Part shown: positions 23,952 to 32,449 of the stretch, piece after piece
How the letters are laid out: each line of letters opens with the position of its first letter
Numbering within the stretch: position 1 is the first letter of the stretch
From: Gammaproteobacteria bacterium
GTDB lineage: Bacteria > Pseudomonadota > Gammaproteobacteria > S012-40
Assembly (NCBI GenBank): GCA_029879945.1
Contig: JAOUPJ010000002.1
Span: 1 to 34,258, forward strand
Length of the DNA stretch: 34,258 nucleotides
Direction: 5' to 3'
Translations under genes and position numbers: made by a program
Notes under the pieces: generated by a model
The model's input: the letters and a program-made list of their open reading frames with translations, nothing else
Told to the model about the DNA's origin: nothing
Databases searched by the model: none

Positions 23952-24521
23952 CTAACACGCTTCAACACGGGAAAAGGTTCCATTCTTTAATTTGTCTCGC
24001 AGACTGGATCTAGCGCGATGCAGTCTGGATTTCACGGTTCCTATGGGTAGACAAAGCATGTCTGATATCTCATCTAGACTATAGCCTTCGATTTCAAACA
24101 TTTGAATGAGAAGTTTTTGGTCTTCGCTGAGCGAGTCCATAGCGCGGCGCACTTCGTTGCGGAAGTCGTCCTGGGTTGCTTCTTCTTCGGGGTCGCCAAA
24201 TTCACTTTCAGAATGTTCGTATTCGATCTGGCTGTCACCATCCAGATCGCTTAAATTCTTTATAGGGGAACGGGTGTATCGTCTACGGTCATCGATAAAA
24301 ATTCGATACATCACCTTGGATAACCAGATATCCAGTCTTTCAATATTGACCAGCTCATCGTAGCGGCTGAACATTTTGGTGACCAGTTCCTGAACCAGGT
24401 CTTCGGCATCATCCTGGTTCTGGGTGAAACGGTAGGCTACACGATATAGTTTTTCGAAGTGAGGACGGATTAGCGCCTCATACGCTGCAGCCTGATTACG
24501 AAAACCGTTTATCACTGCCAT
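23952..24521 (-). CDS. ECF-type RNA polymerase sigma factor
   Basis: This 189-residue protein is a normal-sized ECF sigma factor. It has the region 2 helices (LYRVAYRFTQNQDDAEDLVQE and the WLSKVMYRIFIDDRRR segment) and region 4 (LSEDQKLLIQMFEIEGYSLDE and IGTVKSRLHRARSSL, the helix-turn-helix for -35 recognition). Between them is a variable acidic linker (about 90-120, with EYEHSESEFGDPEEEA). I start it at the ATG 24519-24521, preceded by CGGAGAA. A second in-frame ATG at 24621-24623 would add 34 residues unlike ECF proteins; see the leader entry. Its partner anti-sigma factor and an exported repeat protein follow in the same operon, and an ECF-like promoter lies upstream, pointing to autoregulation. 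The group and the inducing signal cannot be set from the window. Confidence 0.92.
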   Translation of the reverse strand: MAVINGFRNQAAAYEALIRPHFEKLYRVAYRFTQNQDDAEDLVQELVTKMFSRYDELVNIERLDIWLSKVMYRIFIDDRRRYTRSPIKNLSDLDGDSQIEYEHSESEFGDPEEEATQDDFRNEVRRAMDSLSEDQKLLIQMFEIEGYSLDEISDMLCLPIGTVKSRLHRARSSLRDKLKNGTFSRVEAC

Positions 24522-24561
24522 TGAATTCTCCGAGATCGCCCAATTAGATGTAGAAATTAGT

Positions 24562-24613
24562 AGCCCCCAACAAGCAGTCCCGGTTCGAAAACCGGTTCTA
24601 CCGGAAGGGGGCT
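24562..24613 (-). ncRNA. Structured 5' leader of the ECF sigma operon, two alternative hairpins
   Basis: In the mRNA sense (minus strand) the leader can fold by an outer 7-bp stem, AGCCCCC (24613-24607) with GGGGGCT (24568-24562). Inside are two stems that share the central CCGG at 24592-24595: CCGGT-AGA-ACCGG (24604-24592) and CCGGTT-TTCG-AACCGG (24595-24580, UUCG-type tetraloop). Because the centre is shared they exclude each other. The leader lies 40-90 bases before the chosen sigma start. It is called here as a cis-acting leader, not a separate RNA gene. No T run follows, so it is unlikely to be a plain terminator. Confidence 0.5.
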
Positions 24614-24627
24614 GGATGGGCATAAGC

Positions 24628-24656
24628 TAACACGCATCAACCCATCCAAAGGTTCC
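24628..24656 (-). promoter_or_regulatory. Candidate ECF-type promoter for the sigma operon (autoregulation)
   Basis: On the minus strand, GGAACC (24656-24651) is followed after 16 bases by CGTGTTA (24634-24628). GGAAC at -35 and CGT at -10 with 16-17 bases between are characteristic of promoters read by ECF sigma factors. Transcription would begin near 24621-24623, about 100 bases before the sigma start, giving the structured leader. The assignment rests on pattern only. Confidence 0.5.
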
Positions 24657-24744
24657 ACAATATTGCGTTGTGAGCCTGAATCTTATGTGAGCCAGCTTAA
24701 ACGAGTATTAGCCAGGCACAGAAAAAACTATTATCTTATTGATA

Positions 24745-26088
24745 TTATAGCATTTTTACATGAATAGACGGCTCTCGGTTGCGGGCAAGAAAGGCTTCGT
24801 CTACCCAGTAACCCACAACGGCCGCCAGTTTCTCATCTATATAAATCAAGGGGATACGATTTCTTTCCCAGGGAGGGATTTTTTCGTCCTGAAAAAGTTT
24901 TTTTAGTTTGTGTCTGCCTCGACCGGCCAACGTGATCTGTTCTCCCCCTTGGCGAAAACGGATCTCGGTTTTTTGAGACGATTCAATTTTGTGTATGCTC
25001 AGGCCCTGATCGTCTATCACCAGGCTTCTCAGTGTTCCGACTCCCGCAATCTCCAGATCGCTTTTGCCGTCCCAGGGAATCGGTTGCGACTCATCGAAAG
25101 ACTGCAAAGGCGCTAAGCAATACAACACGCCTTGAAAGCGCCTCAATTCTTTACCGCAACAAAAAAGGACGGGTTCCGCATCTTCCCAAGCATGTAACAT
25201 TTGTTGCGCGATCTGGTTTAGCTGTTCGGTGCTCGGGCTACTTCCGGTTAGTTTCATCAACCAATAGCGGATGAGCTGGATGGCCTCGTCTTCGTTAAAT
25301 GCGCTGAGCTTGTCTAGATTCAATTGATCGGCCCTGATCAACTGGGGGAGTAGTTTTTCTTCCAGACTGGCGTCGAGTATTGCACATAGCTGCCGGCTAT
25401 GATCAGCGCTGCGGGAAACGGCCTTGGCGGCGGAGGGCCAGCGGGATTTCAGTTTGGGTATGACTTCGTGTCTCAGAAAATTGCGGTCATGGTGTAATAA
25501 TTGGTTGCTTGGATCTTCAATCCAGTTCAGTTCATGGGCACGGGCATAGTCTTCTATTTCGGATCGACTCACGCCCAGCAATGGACGAATGTGCAGGCCG
25601 GTGGAAAATTCTCTGCACAGGTCCATGGCCGAAAGACCATGTGGCCCAGCCCCTCGCATCAATTGCAGCAGCACCGTTTCGAATTGATCATCTTGATTGT
25701 GGGCAGTGAGCAGCACGCTCTTGTCAGACATGTTCCCTGCCAGCGCCTGGTATCGTACCTCACGGGCTGCCGCTTCCAGACCCAGACCACGAGACAAGTC
25801 CACCTCCACATTGATGGCCGTGAATTCCACGCCCCACTCAGCACAGATATGCTGGCAGTGACTGGCCCATTCATCGGCTTGCGTCTGTAACTGGTGATTG
25901 ATATGCACGGCGCGCAGGGTGGCGTTTTCTTTATTCTTTAATATGCGGTGAAGCAGATGTAAAAGCACTGTGGAATCACAGCCACCGCTGAATGCCACCA
26001 CAATGTGTTGCGGCGGCGGCACTGGGTCGACCACCTGTTCCAGGCAGGTTTCTAGTGTGTGAAGTACTCTTTCGGCGAGTGGTTCCAT
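24745..26088 (-). CDS. tilS: tRNA(Ile)-lysidine synthetase
   Basis: TilS attaches lysine to C34 of the CAU anticodon of a tRNA(Ile), changing both its codon (AUA) and amino-acid identity, using ATP. The 447-residue protein has the PP-loop VAFSGGCDSTVLLHLL (SGGxDS at 34-39), the TAHNQDDQFETVLLQLMRG motif and IRPLLGVSRSEIEDYA, then C-terminal domains with FRQGGEQITLAGRGRHKLKKLFQDEKIPPWERNRIPLIY, the usual TilS tRNA-recognition part. It is essential in most bacteria. It follows accA after 58 bases on the same strand. Confidence 0.96.
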   Translation of the reverse strand: MEPLAERVLHTLETCLEQVVDPVPPPQHIVVAFSGGCDSTVLLHLLHRILKNKENATLRAVHINHQLQTQADEWASHCQHICAEWGVEFTAINVEVDLSRGLGLEAAAREVRYQALAGNMSDKSVLLTAHNQDDQFETVLLQLMRGAGPHGLSAMDLCREFSTGLHIRPLLGVSRSEIEDYARAHELNWIEDPSNQLLHHDRNFLRHEVIPKLKSRWPSAAKAVSRSADHSRQLCAILDASLEEKLLPQLIRADQLNLDKLSAFNEDEAIQLIRYWLMKLTGSSPSTEQLNQIAQQMLHAWEDAEPVLFCCGKELRRFQGVLYCLAPLQSFDESQPIPWDGKSDLEIAGVGTLRSLVIDDQGLSIHKIESSQKTEIRFRQGGEQITLAGRGRHKLKKLFQDEKIPPWERNRIPLIYIDEKLAAVVGYWVDEAFLARNREPSIHVKML

Positions 26089-26146
26089 GGAACACGGCCT
26101 ACAGTGTGGTGGGGTTGTTCGCTAACGGTACCGACTGGTCGAGATA

Positions 26147-27112
26147 CTATACCGCGAGATCTTTGTATCTCCCGAAGCCCATCAGACGATCGTAACGCGC
26201 ATCCAGCAATTTATCCACCGACATGGCGGTGAGCAAATCCAGATTTTCAGTGAGTGCGTCTTTGAGTCGCGTTGCCATGCCATCCACATCGCGGTAGGCA
26301 GAACCCAGGGGCTCTTCGATGACCTGGTCGATCAGACCCAGCTGCTTTAATCGATCCGCGGTAATTCCCATGGCGTCTGCCGCGGTGGAGGCATACTCGG
26401 CGCTCTTCCACAAAATGGAGGCGCAGCCTTCTGGGGAAATGACTGAATAGGTGCTGTATTGCAACATCATGACGCGATCGCCGACTCCGATGGCCAGTGC
26501 GCCACCCGAGCCTCCTTCACCGATCACGGTGCAGAGGATGGGAACCTTGAGGCCGGCCATGACCAGCAGGTTTCTGGCGATGGCCTCACTCTGTCCACGC
26601 TCTTCGGCACCGATACCGGGATAGGCACCGGCAGTATCGATAAAGGTGAGCACGGGCATCTTGAAACGTTCGGCTAACTGCATCAGACGTAGGGCCTTGC
26701 GATAGCCTTCCGGCCGGGGCATGCCCCAGTTTCGTCTCACGTTTTCCTTGGTGTCTCGACCCTTTTGATGGCCGATTATCATCACCGGATCACCGTTTAG
26801 CCGTGCAATTCCACCGACTATGGCCGGGTCGTCGCCAAAGGCTCTATCGCCGTGCATCTCTTCAAAATCGGTGAAGATACGATCGATGTAATCTTGCGTG
26901 TAGGGTCGACGCGGGTGCCTGGCCAATTGGGATATCTGGCCTGCACTCAAGGAGGAGAAGATTTGCTTGGTTAAATTCTTACTTTTTGATTCCAAACGTT
27001 GAATTTCATCTGAAATATTGATTTCGGTATCGTTGCCTACATAACGTAGTTCTTCAATTTTGGCTTCCAGCTCGGCAATCGGCTGTTCAAATTCCAGGAA
27101 ATTTAAATGCAT
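26147..27112 (-). CDS. accA: Acetyl-CoA carboxylase carboxyltransferase subunit alpha
   Basis: With AccD this subunit transfers carboxyl from biotin-BCCP to acetyl-CoA, making malonyl-CoA for fatty acid synthesis. The 321-residue protein shows the AccA N-terminus (LNFLEFEQPIAELEAKIEEL), the middle HPRRPYTQDYIDRIFTDFEEMHGDR segment and the crotonase-fold core FIDTAGAYPGIGAEERGQ and GEGGSGGALAIGVGD. The ATG at 27112 follows GAGAGAAG. A minus-strand TATAAT at 27142-27147 may be a -10 box for its own promoter in the 77-base gap after dnaE, though I see no good -35 box. Confidence 0.97.
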   Translation of the reverse strand: MHLNFLEFEQPIAELEAKIEELRYVGNDTEINISDEIQRLESKSKNLTKQIFSSLSAGQISQLARHPRRPYTQDYIDRIFTDFEEMHGDRAFGDDPAIVGGIARLNGDPVMIIGHQKGRDTKENVRRNWGMPRPEGYRKALRLMQLAERFKMPVLTFIDTAGAYPGIGAEERGQSEAIARNLLVMAGLKVPILCTVIGEGGSGGALAIGVGDRVMMLQYSTYSVISPEGCASILWKSAEYASTAADAMGITADRLKQLGLIDQVIEEPLGSAYRDVDGMATRLKDALTENLDLLTAMSVDKLLDARYDRLMGFGRYKDLAV

Positions 27113-27189
27113 CTTCTCTCTACCGTTTCGAATATCTGTTAATTATATAACAACTTAGAAAATGAATCGCTATACAAACTTTGCGCCGC

Positions 27190-30100
27190 CTAACGATATT
27201 GCAAATCCACATTCTCCGCCCCGACCAATCTTTTAATCTGCGTTAAAGCCGACTCGTTTGGTGAGACAGACCACTGGGCGGGCAGACGTAGACTGCCACG
27301 TCCCGTGGAATTTTGATAATCGATAATCACTGGGCACGAGCCCTCCTGGTGTTCCTTCAGAATACCCTGCAAGGAGTGAACAAAACCGTTACCTGCCAGT
27401 TTTTCGTTTGCACGAATGATCAGGCGCTTGGCATACAGATTTCTGGCGGCAGGGATATCAAAAACCTCTTTCACATTGACTCGCATGCCACCGCTGAAAT
27501 CGTCTATACCCACATCGGCGACAAAAACGAAGATCTTGTCCACCTGCACCTGCTCGGCATATTTACTATAAGCATCTGAAAATAATGTAAATTCTTGACG
27601 GGCCGTTTTGTCGTCCACGGTAAGAATGGCCATGGTGTCGCCCCGTTTGGTCTTTCTCGTGCGCACACCCAGAATCAGACCGGCCAACACGGCATTTTGA
27701 TATTTTTCTGTGGGGAGCTTGGCCAGCTTATGCGTGACAAACTGATCTATCTCACTCTGCCAGCGATCCAGGGGGTGCCCGGAGAGATAGAGACCCAGTG
27801 ATTCCTTTTCCAACTCCAGGCGTCGCTGCTCTTGCCATTCATCTTGCTCATTCCAGACCACAGCCTGTTCCGTTGCTTGTTCATCACTAAAACCAAACAG
27901 GTCATTTTGCCCGGTACTGAGCGCCTCTTTGTGTTGCTCGGCAGTCTGCAAGGCGCTACTCAGGGTGGACATAAGCGTGGCCCGATTAGGACCCAGCTTG
28001 TCCATGGCACCGGATTTGATCAGGGTTTCCAGAGCCCGTCGGTTTAGTTTTTTCAGATCGACGCGTTTACAAAAATCGAAAAGTTGCGGGTAGACCCCAT
28101 TGAGCAGGCGCTCGTCTTTGATGGCCAATATGGCAGACTCGCCCACACCCTTGATGGCACCCAAACCGTAATAGATATTCTGGTTTTCCACTGTAAAGGG
28201 GTAATCACAGGAATTCACATCGGGAGGGACAACAGGAAGCCCCATGGTTCGACATTCCTCGATCAAGCCCACCACTTTGTCGGTGTTGTCCAAATCGGCC
28301 GACAGCACGGCCGCCATGAACTCGGCCGGGTAATGGGCCTTGAGCCAGGCGGTTTGGTAGGAGACCAGGGCGTAGGCCGCCGAGTGCGATTTGTTAAAAC
28401 CATAACCGGCAAATTTTTCCATCAAATCAAATATATAGGTAGCCAGCTTTTCATCGATACCGCGCGCCAGAGCCCCCTGAGTGAAGATCTCGCGCTGCTT
28501 GGCCATCTCCTCGGGTTTCTTCTTACCCATGGCTGGGCGCAGCATATCGGCGGCCCCCAGGGTGTAGCCTGCCAATACCTGGGCGATCTGCATGACCTGC
28601 TCCTGGTAGAGGATAACACCGTAGGTGGGTTTGAGTATGGGCTCCAGATCCGGATGGGGATATTCCACCCTGGCGCGGCCATGCTTACGATTGATGAAGT
28701 CGTCCACCATGCCCGATTGCAAGGGACCCGGTCGGAACAGGGCCACCAGGGCGATAATGTCTTCGAAGGAATCGGGTTGCAGCCTGCCGATCAATTCCTT
28801 CATGCCACGAGATTCCAACTGGAACACAGCGGTGGTCTGGCAGGCCTGCAATAACTTGAATGTGTGCGCATCATCGAGCGGAATGCGGGTGATGTCTACC
28901 TGCTCTCCCCGAGACTTGATGATATTTTTCACCGCCCAATCGATGATCGTGAGGGTGCGCAGACCCAGAAAATCGAACTTGACCAGGCCCACTGCCTCCA
29001 CATCGTCCTTATCGAATTGGGTAACGAGCGAGTCTCCATTCTCCTCGCAATACAGCGGCGAAAAATCGGTGAGCGCCGTGGGCCCGATAACCACCCCTCC
29101 CGCATGCTTGCCTGCATTACGGGTGATGCCTTCCAGGGAGCGGGCCAGATCAATCATGGTCTGCACCTCTTCCTCATCGGTGTAGCGCTGGCGCAGGGCC
29201 TCCTCCTGGTCTAGTGCCTTTTCTAGGGTGATCCCGATTTCGAAGGGAATGAGTTTGGCAATTTTATCAACAAAACCATAGGGATGGCCTAGTACCCGGC
29301 CCACATCGCGCACCACCGCCTTGGCCGCCATGGTGCCGTAGGTGATGATCTGGGAAACGCGGTCTCGTCCATAGTGTTGCGAAACGTATTCGATAACGCG
29401 ATCGCGATTTTCCATACAGAAATCGATATCAAAGTCGGGCATGGAGACCCGTTCCGGATTAAGAAAGCGCTCAAACAGCAGATCGTATTCCAGTGGGTCC
29501 AGATCGGTGATGGTCAGGGCGTAGGCCACGAGGGAACCCGCCCCCGAACCCCGTCCCGGCCCCACGGGGATGCCGTGTTCCTTGGCCCAACGAATGAAGT
29601 CGGCAACGATGAGGAAGTAGCCGGGGAAACCCATCTGGATGATCGTATCCAGTTCCCAGTCCAGGCGGGCTATATATTCTTTGCGCTTCTCTGCGTATTT
29701 GGGATCGGCCTTGTCCAACAGAATTTCAAGACGCGCCTCTAGACCTTTGTGAGACTCGGCTCTGAGAAAATCGTCGACGGTCATGCCCTCGGGCACGGGG
29801 AAGTTGGGTAGAAAATTTTCACCCAGGGTCAGTTCCACATTGCAGCGCTTGGCGATCTCGACGGTGTTGGCCAGCGCTTCGGGCAAGTCGGCGAATAACT
29901 CCGCCATCTCTTGCGGGCTACGCAAATACTGTTGATCGGTGTAACGACGGGGTCGTCGTGGGTCGTCCAGGGTGCGGCCATCGTGGATACAAACGCGTGC
30001 CTCATGCACCTCGAAGTCGTCCTGCTGGAGAAACATGACGTCGTTGGTGGCGACCACAGGTAAATCATTTTCCAAGGCCAGAGAAACCGCCAATGCATTG

Positions 30101-30642
30101 TAGTCTTCTTCATTGGGGCGACCGGTACGTTGTAACTCCAGGTAAAAACTATCGGGAAAACGATCCTGCCAGAACGTGAGTAACTGGGAAACCTGAGACG
30201 GGTCAGAATTCAATAGAGCACGGCCCACGTCTCCCTCACGACCACCAGAGAGGGCGATCAGACCTGAAGTCATCTCCTGGGTCAGCCAGTCGTACTGCAT
30301 CACAGCACGGCCATGGCGCTGCCCTTCGGTGTAAGAGCGGGAGACAAGCTCAGCCAAACGCCGGTAACCTTCAGTATGCTTACACAATAAGGTGACGCGA
30401 TGCGGGGCATTCAGATCTTTATCATTTTGCAGGTAGGCATCGACACCGATAATGGGTTTAACGCCGGTGGCTAGGGCAGCTCGGTAGAACTTGACCATGG
30501 CAAAGAGATTGGATTGGTCTGTTAAAGCGACGGCAGGCATCCATGCCTCACGCACGGCACCCATTAAGGGTTTGACCCGTACGATACCGTCGACAAGCGA
30601 AAACTCGGTGTGACACTTTAAATGAACGAACGAAGCATCCAT
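27190..30642 (-). CDS. dnaE: DNA polymerase III subunit alpha
   Basis: DnaE is the catalytic subunit of the replicative polymerase. The 1150-residue protein is full length (E. coli 1160). It has the N-terminal PHP domain (HTEFSLVDG near residue 11), the GPGRGSGAGSLVAYAL nucleotide-binding region (about 362-377), the catalytic aspartates in MPDFDIDFCMENRDR (D405 and D407), the GRLQPDSFEDIIALVALFRPGP and ATYIFDLMEKFAGYGFNKSHS finger regions, and a C-terminal OB-fold followed by the tau-binding part. All motifs are intact. It sits between rnhB (10 bases) and accA. Confidence 0.98.
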   Translation of the reverse strand: MDASFVHLKCHTEFSLVDGIVRVKPLMGAVREAWMPAVALTDQSNLFAMVKFYRAALATGVKPIIGVDAYLQNDKDLNAPHRVTLLCKHTEGYRRLAELVSRSYTEGQRHGRAVMQYDWLTQEMTSGLIALSGGREGDVGRALLNSDPSQVSQLLTFWQDRFPDSFYLELQRTGRPNEEDYNALAVSLALENDLPVVATNDVMFLQQDDFEVHEARVCIHDGRTLDDPRRPRRYTDQQYLRSPQEMAELFADLPEALANTVEIAKRCNVELTLGENFLPNFPVPEGMTVDDFLRAESHKGLEARLEILLDKADPKYAEKRKEYIARLDWELDTIIQMGFPGYFLIVADFIRWAKEHGIPVGPGRGSGAGSLVAYALTITDLDPLEYDLLFERFLNPERVSMPDFDIDFCMENRDRVIEYVSQHYGRDRVSQIITYGTMAAKAVVRDVGRVLGHPYGFVDKIAKLIPFEIGITLEKALDQEEALRQRYTDEEEVQTMIDLARSLEGITRNAGKHAGGVVIGPTALTDFSPLYCEENGDSLVTQFDKDDVEAVGLVKFDFLGLRTLTIIDWAVKNIIKSRGEQVDITRIPLDDAHTFKLLQACQTTAVFQLESRGMKELIGRLQPDSFEDIIALVALFRPGPLQSGMVDDFINRKHGRARVEYPHPDLEPILKPTYGVILYQEQVMQIAQVLAGYTLGAADMLRPAMGKKKPEEMAKQREIFTQGALARGIDEKLATYIFDLMEKFAGYGFNKSHSAAYALVSYQTAWLKAHYPAEFMAAVLSADLDNTDKVVGLIEECRTMGLPVVPPDVNSCDYPFTVENQNIYYGLGAIKGVGESAILAIKDERLLNGVYPQLFDFCKRVDLKKLNRRALETLIKSGAMDKLGPNRATLMSTLSSALQTAEQHKEALSTGQNDLFGFSDEQATEQAVVWNEQDEWQEQRRLELEKESLGLYLSGHPLDRWQSEIDQFVTHKLAKLPTEKYQNAVLAGLILGVRTRKTKRGDTMAILTVDDKTARQEFTLFSDAYSKYAEQVQVDKIFVFVADVGIDDFSGGMRVNVKEVFDIPAARNLYAKRLIIRANEKLAGNGFVHSLQGILKEHQEGSCPVIIDYQNSTGRGSLRLPAQWSVSPNESALTQIKRLVGAENVDLQYR

Positions 30643-30652
30643 GCCGCGGGGA

Positions 30653-31282
30653 TCAAACTTCCTTAATTGACTGAGACACGTTGTAACCTGTCAGAGCCTG
30701 CTTCACTGGTCTGAATGAACGCCTATGAATTGGTGTTACCCCCAATTTCCCGATGGCCGCTATATGGCTCTTGGTCGGGTAGCCCTTGTGTCTGGCCAAT
30801 CCATACCCCGGGTAGGTCGTATCTAGCACCAACATCTCTCTATCGCGAAATACCTTTGCCACGATTGAGGCGGCAGATATGGCGGCGACTAGGGAGTCCC
30901 CCTTGACGATGCTTCTTGCGCTACAGGGTAACCCATCCGGCACGCGATTACCATCCACCAGGGCCAAATCGGGTTTGATTTTTAGACCGTCCACGGCGCG
31001 CTTCATGGCAAGTAAAGAGGCGTTGAGGATGTTGAGCCTATCGATTTCTTCCACCTCGGCCCGACCCACATTCCAGGCCAGGGCGTTGCGACAAATTTCC
31101 TGGTAGAGTCGGTCGCGTTGTTTCTCTGAAAGCTGTTTAGAATCGGCCAGCCCTTCGATGGGGTGCGTAGGATCTAAGATCACGGCTGCCGCGATCACCG
31201 CTCCGGCCAACGGTCCCCGTCCCACTTCGTCCACGCCAGCCACAAATCGGGCGTGCGTTATATTCCCAATGGTTCTTTGCAT
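30653..31282 (-). CDS. rnhB: Ribonuclease HII
   Basis: RNase HII cuts RNA in RNA-DNA hybrids and removes single ribonucleotides from DNA. The 209-residue protein has the four catalytic acids in their usual motifs: D18 and E19 in AGVDEVGRGPLAGAV, D110 in LALVDGNR, and D129 in KGDSLVAAISAASIVAK. The start ATG lies 2 bases after the lpxB stop codon, so translation is probably coupled. Its place between lpxB and dnaE is widely conserved in gammaproteobacteria. Confidence 0.97.
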   Translation of the reverse strand: MQRTIGNITHARFVAGVDEVGRGPLAGAVIAAAVILDPTHPIEGLADSKQLSEKQRDRLYQEICRNALAWNVGRAEVEEIDRLNILNASLLAMKRAVDGLKIKPDLALVDGNRVPDGLPCSARSIVKGDSLVAAISAASIVAKVFRDREMLVLDTTYPGYGLARHKGYPTKSHIAAIGKLGVTPIHRRSFRPVKQALTGYNVSQSIKEV

Positions 31283-31284
31283 TA

Positions 31285-32436
31285 TTACTTCCCAATCAGT
31301 TCCAAAACCGCCGCCGCAGCCCGTTCACTGGCTCCCTGTCGCAATTGTGTATGAATCTGGTAGAAGGTTTCAATGCTCTTTTTTGTTCGATTTTTATCCA
31401 AAAACCAGTATAAAACCGCCTCACCCAGCTTCGCTGGCTGTGCATCATCTTGTAACAACTCAGGAATTTGAGGTTCCTCCGCCAGTAGATTAGCCAGAGA
31501 GACATGTTTTACTTTTGCCAATTTTTTCATCAACCAATAACTGAAGGGCGAGAGTTTGTAGGTGACAACCATGGGTGTCTTGGCCAACAGACCCTCCAGC
31601 GTCGCGGTCCCTGATGCGAGCAGTATGCAGTCGGCGGCTGTCATCACTTCACGAGACTGTCCATCGAGCAACTTTATGGCTAGGCCCTGCCCTTCTGCGA
31701 CGATCGCCGCTTCAATTTGCTCACGTGCTCGGGCGTTCGCGCATGGGATGACAAAGCGGAAATCTTGTCGTTTTTGGACAAGATAGCGGGCGGTTTGTAA
31801 CATAACGGGTGCCAGTCGTTTCACTTCATTGCTACGCGAACCAGGCAACAAGGCGACCCAGGGCTCACCCTCTGCCATACCGAATTTCGCCCTCAGTGTG
31901 GCCTTATCAGGTTCCAGTGGCATCTGATCTGCCAAGGGATGGCCGACAAACTTCGCCTCCAGCCCGAATTGTTTGTAAAAATCGGGTTCGAAGGGAAAGA
32001 GCGTCAACATCAGATTCATGGAGCGGACGATCTTCTTCACCCGGTATTGGCGCCAGGCCCAAACAGAGGGACTGACGTAGTGGACAGTCGGAATCCTGGC
32101 TTCAAACAGGCTGCGCTCCAGACTCAAGGTAAAATCCGGGGCGTCGATTCCGATAAAGACGTCCGGCGGATCTTGAATGAATTGCTGAGCCAGTCTCTTG
32201 CGGATTCCCAACAGCTCCGGTATTCGGCGCAGAACTTCGGGCCCAAAACCCATCACCGCAAGGCGCTCCATGGGATAGAGTTCTTCACATCCCGCGGCTA
32301 TCATTTGAGGGCCAGGGATACCTAGAAAATGACTATCGGGATATTTCTTGCGAATGGCCTGGATCAAGCCTGCACCCAGGATATCCCCGGAGGTCTCACC
32401 ACAGACCATGGCTATTGTGAGTGTATTCTTTCCCAT
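31285..32436 (-). CDS. lpxB: Lipid-A-disaccharide synthase
   Basis: LpxB (glycosyltransferase family 19) joins UDP-2,3-diacylglucosamine and lipid X to make the lipid A disaccharide at the inner membrane. The 383-residue protein contains GETSGDILGAGLI near the N-terminus, IGIDAPDFTLSLE, HYVSPSVWAWRQYRVKKI, GHPLAD, LLPGSRSNEVKRL and ASGTATLEGLL, the diagnostic motifs. It follows lpxA by 13 bases and precedes rnhB by 2. Confidence 0.97.
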   Translation of the reverse strand: MGKNTLTIAMVCGETSGDILGAGLIQAIRKKYPDSHFLGIPGPQMIAAGCEELYPMERLAVMGFGPEVLRRIPELLGIRKRLAQQFIQDPPDVFIGIDAPDFTLSLERSLFEARIPTVHYVSPSVWAWRQYRVKKIVRSMNLMLTLFPFEPDFYKQFGLEAKFVGHPLADQMPLEPDKATLRAKFGMAEGEPWVALLPGSRSNEVKRLAPVMLQTARYLVQKRQDFRFVIPCANARAREQIEAAIVAEGQGLAIKLLDGQSREVMTAADCILLASGTATLEGLLAKTPMVVTYKLSPFSYWLMKKLAKVKHVSLANLLAEEPQIPELLQDDAQPAKLGEAVLYWFLDKNRTKKSIETFYQIHTQLRQGASERAAAAVLELIGK

Positions 32437-32449
32437 CCCTCGGAGAGGA

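Noticed and set aside
24562..24613. A GGTTCGA motif with flanking complementary 7-bp arms, looking like a tRNA T-loop and acceptor stem.
   Set aside because: The arms are only about 52 bases apart end to end, too short for a tRNA, and there is no D-arm, anticodon arm or CCA. It fits a leader hairpin better.
24522..24623. An N-terminal extension of the ECF sigma factor from an ATG at 24621-24623.
   Set aside because: The added 34 residues are unlike any ECF protein, the downstream ATG has a good ribosome site, and the extension coincides with the structured leader. Leaderless translation from that ATG is not fully excluded.
28084..28854. A 256-codon plus-strand open frame inside dnaE.
   Set aside because: It is antisense to the conserved polymerase core; no independent protein family signature.
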